Shown here: positions 58,967 through 64,000 of the stretch, piece after piece
Position numbering within the stretch: the stretch's first letter is position 1
How the letters are laid out: each line of letters opens with the position of its first letter
Assembly: GCF_000745315.1 (NCBI RefSeq)
Contig: NZ_JQNQ01000001.1
Location: 2,108,001-2,172,000, forward strand
Source of the DNA: Salegentibacter sp. Hel_I_6
GTDB taxonomy: Bacteria; Bacteroidota; Bacteroidia; Flavobacteriales; Flavobacteriaceae
DNA length: 64,000 nt
Direction: 5' to 3'
Translations under genes and position numbers: made by a program
Notes under the pieces: generated by a model
The model's database searches: none
Seen by the model: only the letters and a program-made list of their open reading frames with translations
Told to the model about the DNA's origin: nothing

Positions 58967-61057
58967 ATGAATAATGTTGAAATTGAAGAGAATAAAGAAA
59001 TAAAAAGATTACAAACTTTACTTTCCTATAACATTCTCGATACCCCCTACGAAAAAGATTTTGATGAACTGGCCCAATTAATCGCCCTTATATGTGATGT
59101 GCCTACTGCTATTATTTCTATGATAGATGATAAGAGGCAATGGTTTAAAGCCAAAGTAGGAATTTCTATGGATGAAGCTCCTATTGAAGAAACTTTCTGT
59201 AAATATACCGTTGTTCAGGACGAACTTTTAGAAATTTCTGATGCACTTTTAGATGAACGAGTAAAAAATAATCCTCACGTTAAAGCTGAAAACGGTATAC
59301 GTTTTTATGCAGGATTGCCCTTAAAATCTGAAAATGGTTATAATATTGGGACGGTATGTGTGGTAGGAGACAAACCAAAGCAACTTACCGGAAAGCAAAG
59401 AAAAGCTTTAAAGCTTCTAACCAGCCAGGCTATGCATTTGCTGGAAACCCGAAAAAAGAATAAGAATCTGGGAACTGAGTTAAGCTCCATCCTGGGAAAG
59501 AAAATTGCCGAGACCCAGAAGAAGCTTCTTCTTAAAGAGAGCGAGAATAAATCCCTAATGAAAGCGATTAAAAATTCTAGTGGGGTAGTAGAATTTAGGC
59601 CAGATGGAACAATAATCTCTATTAATCAAAACTTTGAAGAAATTTCTGGGTACCGTGAGATCGAGCTTTTGGGAAGCCATCATAAAATGTTTATTACACC
59701 TGCCGATTATTCAGAAAATGATAGACTTTGGAAATCGTTAGGGAAAGGCAAATTTAAAACAGGAAGGGTAAGAAGAATTCATAAAGATGGTTCAGAATTT
59801 TATCTTCAGGCTACTTATAACCCTATACAGGACCTGGATGTTAGAGTAGTGAAAGTAGTAAAGATCTCCCAGGATATCACCAAGGAAATAGAAGCAGAAT
59901 TTTCTTTGCAAAGAGCCAAAGATATGGCTGAAAGCCTGAATGAACAAAAAGATAATTTTATTGCCAATGTAAGTCACGAGATTAGAACGCCCATTCACGC
60001 TATGTTAGGTTTTACAGATCTTTTACTTGAGAATGAGAATGATGGGCATAAAATAAATTACCTAAAAGCAGTTAAAGTTGCTGGCGATTCATTACTCTTT
60101 ATAATAAACGACATTCTTGATCTTTCCAAAATGGATGCAGGATTACTACAAATAGATAAGGATGTTTTTGATATACGCGATGCAATTAACAGGGTCTTTT
60201 CAATTTTACATCTTAAAGCACATCAAAAGAAAATTGAGTTCAAACCATCTATTGCTCAGGAAGTCCCACAACTATTAATTGGCGATAAGAACAGGTTGGC
60301 CCAGGTACTTATTAATTTATTAGGCAATGCTATAAAGTTTACATCAGAAGGTAGTGTAAAGTTACTGGTAGAAATTTGTAAAGAAACAGATTTTAAAGTT
60401 GTTATTAGATTTAATGTTTCAGATACAGGAATTGGTATTCCGCAGAAAAAACTCCATACAGTTTTTCAGCGATTTACACAGGCTGAAGAAAATACCTCGC
60501 AAAAATATGGAGGCACCGGGTTAGGGCTGAATATTTCCAGGCAGCTCATAGAAAAGCAGGAGGGGAATATTGAAGTGAAAAGCGAATTTGGAAAAGGAAC
60601 CAATTTTATTTTTGAGATCCCATTCGAAAAAGCTACTGAAAAGGCACTAAAGAAAGAAATTAGTATAAATAATTTTCAGGAAAAATATTCGGGCAAAATT
60701 TTAATTTGCGAAGACAGTGAATTAAATCAACGCTTGGTAAGGGCTATTTTAAAAGGAAAAGGTCTTGAGGTAGATATTGCCGCAAATGGAGAAAAAGCAA
60801 TTTCCTTTTTAAAGGAAAAGAATTACGATCTTATTTTTATGGATGTGCAAATGCCTGTAAAAAATGGGTATGAGACCACTAAAGAAATAAGAAACGAACT
60901 GAAATTAACGACTCCTATTGTTGCTTTAACAGCCAATTTTATGACTGCCGAAAAAGAAAAATGTAGCGCAGTGGGAATGGACGATTATTTGGCGAAACCA
61001 TTTCAGAAAAAACAATTGTTTGAGAAAGTAGAAAAGTGGGTAAATGGGAAAAAATAA
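58967..61057 (+). CDS. Hybrid sensor histidine kinase: GAF, PAS, HisKA, HATPase, receiver
   Basis: A 696-residue cytoplasmic protein without membrane segments. A GAF domain (about 20-160), a PAS domain (about 195-310), HisKA with the phosphorylated His in NVSHEIRTPIHAML (about 339) and HATPase_c (about 435-555, LLGNAIKFT, DTGIGIP, GTGLGLNIS) are followed by a C-terminal receiver (about 580-692). The receiver has its phospho-Asp in LIFMDVQMPVKNGYE and its Lys in DYLAKPF. Signal is probably a small cytosolic ligand bound by GAF, then internal phosphorelay; the downstream phosphotransfer partner is not nearby. Unlike the kinase at 37313, it is intact. Confidence 0.95.
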   Translation: MNNVEIEENKEIKRLQTLLSYNILDTPYEKDFDELAQLIALICDVPTAIISMIDDKRQWFKAKVGISMDEAPIEETFCKYTVVQDELLEISDALLDERVKNNPHVKAENGIRFYAGLPLKSENGYNIGTVCVVGDKPKQLTGKQRKALKLLTSQAMHLLETRKKNKNLGTELSSILGKKIAETQKKLLLKESENKSLMKAIKNSSGVVEFRPDGTIISINQNFEEISGYREIELLGSHHKMFITPADYSENDRLWKSLGKGKFKTGRVRRIHKDGSEFYLQATYNPIQDLDVRVVKVVKISQDITKEIEAEFSLQRAKDMAESLNEQKDNFIANVSHEIRTPIHAMLGFTDLLLENENDGHKINYLKAVKVAGDSLLFIINDILDLSKMDAGLLQIDKDVFDIRDAINRVFSILHLKAHQKKIEFKPSIAQEVPQLLIGDKNRLAQVLINLLGNAIKFTSEGSVKLLVEICKETDFKVVIRFNVSDTGIGIPQKKLHTVFQRFTQAEENTSQKYGGTGLGLNISRQLIEKQEGNIEVKSEFGKGTNFIFEIPFEKATEKALKKEISINNFQEKYSGKILICEDSELNQRLVRAILKGKGLEVDIAANGEKAISFLKEKNYDLIFMDVQMPVKNGYETTKEIRNELKLTTPIVALTANFMTAEKEKCSAVGMDDYLAKPFQKKQLFEKVEKWVNGKK

Positions 61058-61286
61058 TCGAGAAATAAAGATTTGTCATTAATTACCCGAACCGGTTTCC
61101 ACAAAAGGCCTGGCTAAGATTAAATATTTATAGATATTTAATGAGAATTGTTAAATTGAATCAAAATTATACTATTTTTATATAGTGTTGCCCCCACATA
61201 AAACCACCCTGCTTATTTTTACGTTAATATACCCCAATTGAAGTTTTTTGGCGAACAATATTATTGTAGTACATTACGCACGAATT

Positions 61287-61502
61287 ATGAGGGTTAATGT
61301 GATAAAAGTTTTTCTGATAATGACGATTTGGTTAGCTCCAGGTATTATCTTTACACAGGACAGAGTACATCCTCCTGCCCCGGATAATGTAGTTATGTCT
61401 ACGCCTCCTCCTCCTCCCGGTCTACCAATAGACTTCGGGATCTCCGCTTTAATTGCTGCGGGTTTAGGATTGGGAATTCATCATATTAGAAACAGGAAGT
61501 AA
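61287..61502 (+). CDS. PID-CTERM sorting-domain mini-protein
   Basis: I take the ATG at 61287 (MRVNVIKVFLIMTIWLAPGI), giving 71 residues with a signal-peptide-like N-terminus; an in-frame TTG at 61248 is less likely. The mature part is short and proline-rich (PPAPDNV, then PPPPPGLPIDFG), followed by a hydrophobic helix (ISALIAAGLGLGI) and a basic tail (HHIRNRK). This Pro-Ile-Asp/helix/basic tail is the PID-CTERM motif of Bacteroidota, thought to direct sorting or anchoring in the envelope. Hardly any protein lies between signal and sorting tail. Its function is unknown. Confidence 0.75.
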   Translation: MRVNVIKVFLIMTIWLAPGIIFTQDRVHPPAPDNVVMSTPPPPPGLPIDFGISALIAAGLGLGIHHIRNRK

Positions 61503-62090
61503 TTATTTTAATTCCTGAATACGCTTTACATATTTACCTATCACATCAAACTCCAGGTTTACGTTGTCTCCTTCTTTTAGAGATTTAAAGCTGGTGTGCT
61601 CATAAGTATAGGGAATTATAGCTACGCTAAATTCATTCTTTTTTGAATTCACCACGGTAAGACTCACACCATTTACAGTAATAGATCCCTTTTCTATAGT
61701 TATATTTTGCAAAGTCGGGTCATATTCAAAAGTGAATTCCCAGCTACCATCTTTTTCCTTCACTTTTTTACAAATTGCCGTTTGATCTACGTGTCCCTGT
61801 ACAATATGACCATCCAGGCGATCGCCAAGTTTCATCCCGCGTTCTAGGTTTACCGGGGCGCCTTCAGCTAAATTTTTCAAATTGGTCTTCTCAAGGGTTT
61901 CAGCTACAGCTGTAACGTTATATTGCGTATCATTAATAGCAACCACGGTTAGACAAACTCCGTTGTGTGCGACACTTTGGTCTATCTTAAGCTCAGGAGT
62001 TATCGCGGCTTTTATACTAAAATGTATATTGCCACCTTCGGGTTCTATACGGCTTACTTCTCCTACTTCTTCAATAATTCCGGTAAACAT
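61503..62090 (-). CDS. ribE: Riboflavin synthase, alpha subunit
   Basis: A 195-residue protein starting MFTGIIEEVGEVSRIE, the hallmark N-terminus. Two lumazine-binding repeats (about 1-97 and 98-190) are visible, with the paired SVAHNGVCLTV and GSITVNGVSLTV motifs and the conserved GHIVQGHVDQ. It dismutates two 6,7-dimethyl-8-ribityllumazine molecules to riboflavin. Its stop lies immediately next to the stop of the PID-CTERM gene on the other strand. It is divergent from pdxA. The 148-base upstream region shows no FMN riboswitch pattern. Confidence 0.97.
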   Translation of the reverse strand: MFTGIIEEVGEVSRIEPEGGNIHFSIKAAITPELKIDQSVAHNGVCLTVVAINDTQYNVTAVAETLEKTNLKNLAEGAPVNLERGMKLGDRLDGHIVQGHVDQTAICKKVKEKDGSWEFTFEYDPTLQNITIEKGSITVNGVSLTVVNSKKNEFSVAIIPYTYEHTSFKSLKEGDNVNLEFDVIGKYVKRIQELK

Positions 62091-62168
62091 ATCTTTGGAT
62101 TATTCTTACATTTGTGATGTAAAAATAGAAATAAACCCGGGAAGTTTTAGGTAATTAGCCAGAACAAA

Positions 62169-62196
62169 ATCCTGAATTTTCTCAGGATGGTTTTTT
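62169..62196 (+). terminator. Terminator-like hairpin upstream of pdxA
   Basis: ATCCTGA (62169-62175) and TCAGGAT (62182-62188) form a 7-base stem followed by GG and six T. It reads in the direction of pdxA, 43 bases before its ATG, where no upstream gene on that strand needs terminating; a leader attenuator is possible. Confidence 0.4.
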
Positions 62197-62238
62197 GTAA
62201 ATTAATTAGTAGTCGGAAAATCTATAAACATTAAGTAA

Positions 62239-63285
62239 ATGAAACACGCTGAAAAGGTCAAATTAGGAATAAGCATAGGAGATTTGAATGGAATTGGAAG
62301 TGAAATAGTGCTTAAAACCTTTGATGATTCCCGAATGTTGGATTTTTGTACTCCGGTTATTTTTGCTTCAGCTAAGGTGATTACTTTTCTAAAAAAACAC
62401 TTTAATCTAACTTTAAATTTCAATGGAATTGATCATCCGTCTAAAGCAATAGATGGAAAGATTAATGTGATGAATGTTTGGAAAGAAGGAGTAAATATAA
62501 ATTTTGGGGAAGAAAACCCTAAAATAGGAGAGTATGCTTTTAAATCTTTGCAGGCAGCTACAAAAGCGCTGAAAGAAGATGAAATTGATGTATTAGTCAC
62601 TGCACCTATAAACAAACACAGTATCCAGTCGGCTGAATTTAATTTTCCAGGACATACCGATTATCTGGCGAAAGAACTGGAAGGGGAAAGTCTAATGTTT
62701 ATGATTACCGATACCTTGAAAATTGGCTTACTTACAGATCACGTTGCTTTAAAAGATATTGCCAATACAATTACTCCAGAGTTGATTGAAAAGAAACTAG
62801 GAATAATTCAGCAAACCTTAAAACAGGATTTTAGAATTCAGAAACCTAAAGTTGCTGTTTTAGGAATAAACCCGCATAGTGGAGATAACGGGGTGATTGG
62901 GAAAGAAGATGAAGAGATTTTAAAACCAACGCTTCAGAAGTTACGGGATAAAGGCGATTTGGTATTCGGTCCATTTTCAGCTGATAGTTTTTTCGGTTCA
63001 AAAAATTACATCAATTTTGATGCGGTTGTAGCTTCATATCACGATCAGGGATTAATTCCGTTTAAAACGCTATCCTTTGGGAATGGTGTGAATTTCACCG
63101 CTGGCCTTAGTAAGGTTAGAACTTCACCAGATCATGGTACTGCATTTGAAATAGCAGGAACAAATTCAGCAAATATTAATTCCTTTAAAGAGGCAGTTTT
63201 TAGTGCTATAGAAATTTACAAATGCCGTGAAGAATATAAAGAGCTCACTAAAAATCCCTTAAAGAAGCAGGGAAAAAAGTTATAA
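62239..63285 (+). CDS. pdxA: 4-hydroxythreonine-4-phosphate dehydrogenase
   Basis: A 348-residue cytoplasmic enzyme. PdxA features are LGISIGDLNGIGSEI (about 9-23), VTAPINKHSIQSAEFNFPGHTDYLA with metal/substrate His, INPHSGDNGVIGKED, SYHDQGLIPFK and the C-terminal RTSPDHGTAFEIAG. It oxidises 4-phosphohydroxy-L-threonine with NAD for pyridoxal phosphate synthesis by the DXP-dependent route. It is followed by the DUF177-rpmF pair after about 96 bases. Nothing is unusual about the protein. Confidence 0.97.
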   Translation: MKHAEKVKLGISIGDLNGIGSEIVLKTFDDSRMLDFCTPVIFASAKVITFLKKHFNLTLNFNGIDHPSKAIDGKINVMNVWKEGVNINFGEENPKIGEYAFKSLQAATKALKEDEIDVLVTAPINKHSIQSAEFNFPGHTDYLAKELEGESLMFMITDTLKIGLLTDHVALKDIANTITPELIEKKLGIIQQTLKQDFRIQKPKVAVLGINPHSGDNGVIGKEDEEILKPTLQKLRDKGDLVFGPFSADSFFGSKNYINFDAVVASYHDQGLIPFKTLSFGNGVNFTAGLSKVRTSPDHGTAFEIAGTNSANINSFKEAVFSAIEIYKCREEYKELTKNPLKKQGKKL

Positions 63286-63328
63286 ACAAAAATTTGTTTA
63301 CAACAGCGCTCTAATTTATTAATTTTTA

Positions 63329-63336
63329 TATATTTG
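63329..63336 (+). promoter_or_regulatory. -7 promoter box of the DUF177-rpmF operon
   Basis: TATATTTG matches TAnnTTTG. Transcription should start near 63342, giving a leader of about 40 bases that is strikingly GC-rich for this genome and contains CCGC...GCGG and the palindrome GCCCGGGC (63357-63364). Confidence 0.55.
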
Positions 63337-63381
63337 CACCCGCCTAAGCCGAAGCGGCCCGGGCAAGAAATTGACGATGAG

Positions 63382-63921
63382 ATGAGGAAATTAGCAGCGT
63401 ATACAATTCCTTTTGTAGGATTAAAGCTGGGAAAGCACCAGTTTGAATACGATATTGATAATGAGTTCTTTGAGCATTTTGAGTACGACGATCTAAACAG
63501 TGCCGATGTAAAAATCGATTTGTTGTTGGAGAAAAAAACAACAATGATGGAGCTTACTTTTAAAGCTTCGGGATCTGTAAACGTAAATTGTGATATTACC
63601 AATGAGCCCTACGACCAGCCTGTAGAAGCAAGTTTATTTTTGGTTGTAAAGTTTGGTGATGAATTTAATGATGAAAATGAAGATTTACTTATTCTGCCAC
63701 ACGGCGAGTTTGAAGTAAATGTTCAGCAATATATTTACGAACTTATTGTATTATCTATACCATTAAAGAGGGTGCATCCCGGGGTAGAAGATGGGACTTT
63801 AGATTCAGAATTACTTGATAAACTTGAAGAATTAAGTATTAACAACAACGAGAATAGAAATGATGAGGATGAAATAGATCCTCGTTGGGATAAATTAAAA
63901 AACTTATTAAACGATAAATAA
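63382..63921 (+). CDS. yceD: DUF177/YceD family protein
   Basis: I choose the ATG at 63382 (MRKLAAYTIPFVGLKLGKHQ), the usual N-terminus in Bacteroidota, giving 179 residues; an in-frame TTG at 63334 overlaps the promoter box and is rejected. The protein is acidic with a conserved core (FEYDIDNEFFEHF, SGSVNVNCDITNEPYDQPV) and ends in DPRWDKLKNLLND, typical of the family. YceD relatives are linked to rRNA precursor processing and are almost always cotranscribed with rpmF, as here (rpmF starts 9 bases after its stop). The precise activity is unresolved. Confidence 0.92.
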   Translation: MRKLAAYTIPFVGLKLGKHQFEYDIDNEFFEHFEYDDLNSADVKIDLLLEKKTTMMELTFKASGSVNVNCDITNEPYDQPVEASLFLVVKFGDEFNDENEDLLILPHGEFEVNVQQYIYELIVLSIPLKRVHPGVEDGTLDSELLDKLEELSINNNENRNDEDEIDPRWDKLKNLLNDK

Positions 63922-63930
63922 CAGCAAGCC

Positions 63931-64000
63931 ATGGCACATCCAAAGAGAAAAATCTCTAAAACAAGAAGAGATAAAAGAAGGACACATTATAAAGCTTCGG
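63931..64000 (+). CDS. rpmF: Ribosomal protein L32, start only
   Basis: The ATG at 63931 begins MAHPKRKISKTRRDKRRTHY followed by KAS, the characteristic basic N-terminus of bL32; the gene runs off the window after 23 codons. L32 is a small zinc-ribbon protein of the 50S subunit. Cotranscription with the DUF177 gene is conserved across bacteria and supports both calls. Confidence 0.95.
   Translation, partial: MAHPKRKISKTRRDKRRTHYKAS

Noticed and set aside
62091..62238. FMN riboswitch in front of ribE
   Set aside because: The 148-base shared gap lacks the conserved FMN-aptamer boxes, and only a small hairpin is present.

Overview
The window looks like chromosome of a marine or soil flavobacterium (Bacteroidota, Flavobacteriaceae; possibly near Gramella, Zunongwangia or Salegentibacter, but the genus is inference). 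The reasons are AT-rich DNA, two SusC/SusD pairs, TAnnTTTG-type promoters, no reliance on Shine-Dalgarno sites, many signal peptides ending in QA/SAQ, a PID-CTERM protein, and short intergenic repeats typical of the phylum.

Layout. 1-2334 (minus): an edge-truncated ParE-like toxin, its antitoxin and lepA. 2747-29742: a large locus that reads as bacterial cell-wall (muropeptide/amino sugar) salvage. Its forward arm holds a NagP-like MFS permease, GH20 hexosaminidase, MurQ etherase, SusC, SusD, a DigH-like glycoside hydrolase, a sodium:solute symporter, an L-Ala-D/L-Glu epimerase and an SH3-NlpC/P60 peptidase. Its reverse arm holds a ROK regulator, a NagB-PIG-L fusion, two zinc amidases and a giant phosphodiester glycosidase-phosphatase fusion. 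It closes with NagX-like and NagZ-serine hydrolase fusion genes. 29870-35891: a TonB-dependent barrel protein, DusB, a LolE-type permease, RbfA and methylmalonyl-CoA epimerase, with dispersed repeats between them. 35977-38393: a CAT-anticodon tRNA, a truncated ISAon1-type insertion sequence and a histidine kinase broken at an A9 run. 38609-40456: a large PLP-dependent enzyme.

40638-58794 is a beta-1,3-glucan (laminarin) utilisation locus: a membrane-spanning propeller/LuxR regulator, SusC, SusD, a multi-domain surface glycan-binding lipoprotein, two GH16 laminarinases and a BglX-type GH3. It ends with a double DUF1080 protein and a Tat-exported Gfo/Idh/MocA oxidoreductase, a pair that suggests 3-keto-glycoside chemistry. 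58967-64000: a hybrid histidine kinase, the PID-CTERM mini-protein, ribE, pdxA, DUF177/YceD and the start of rpmF.

Working model for the first locus (inference). Surface DigH trims glycan strands and SusCD imports fragments. Periplasmic amidases and the NagZ-AmiE-like fusion separate peptide, GlcNAc and MurNAc. NlpC/P60 and the epimerase process L-Ala-D-Glu. MurQ and NagB feed the sugars to glycolysis under ROK control. A MurNAc kinase, NagA and an LD-carboxypeptidase are not in the window. No CRISPR array, rRNA or prophage was seen.
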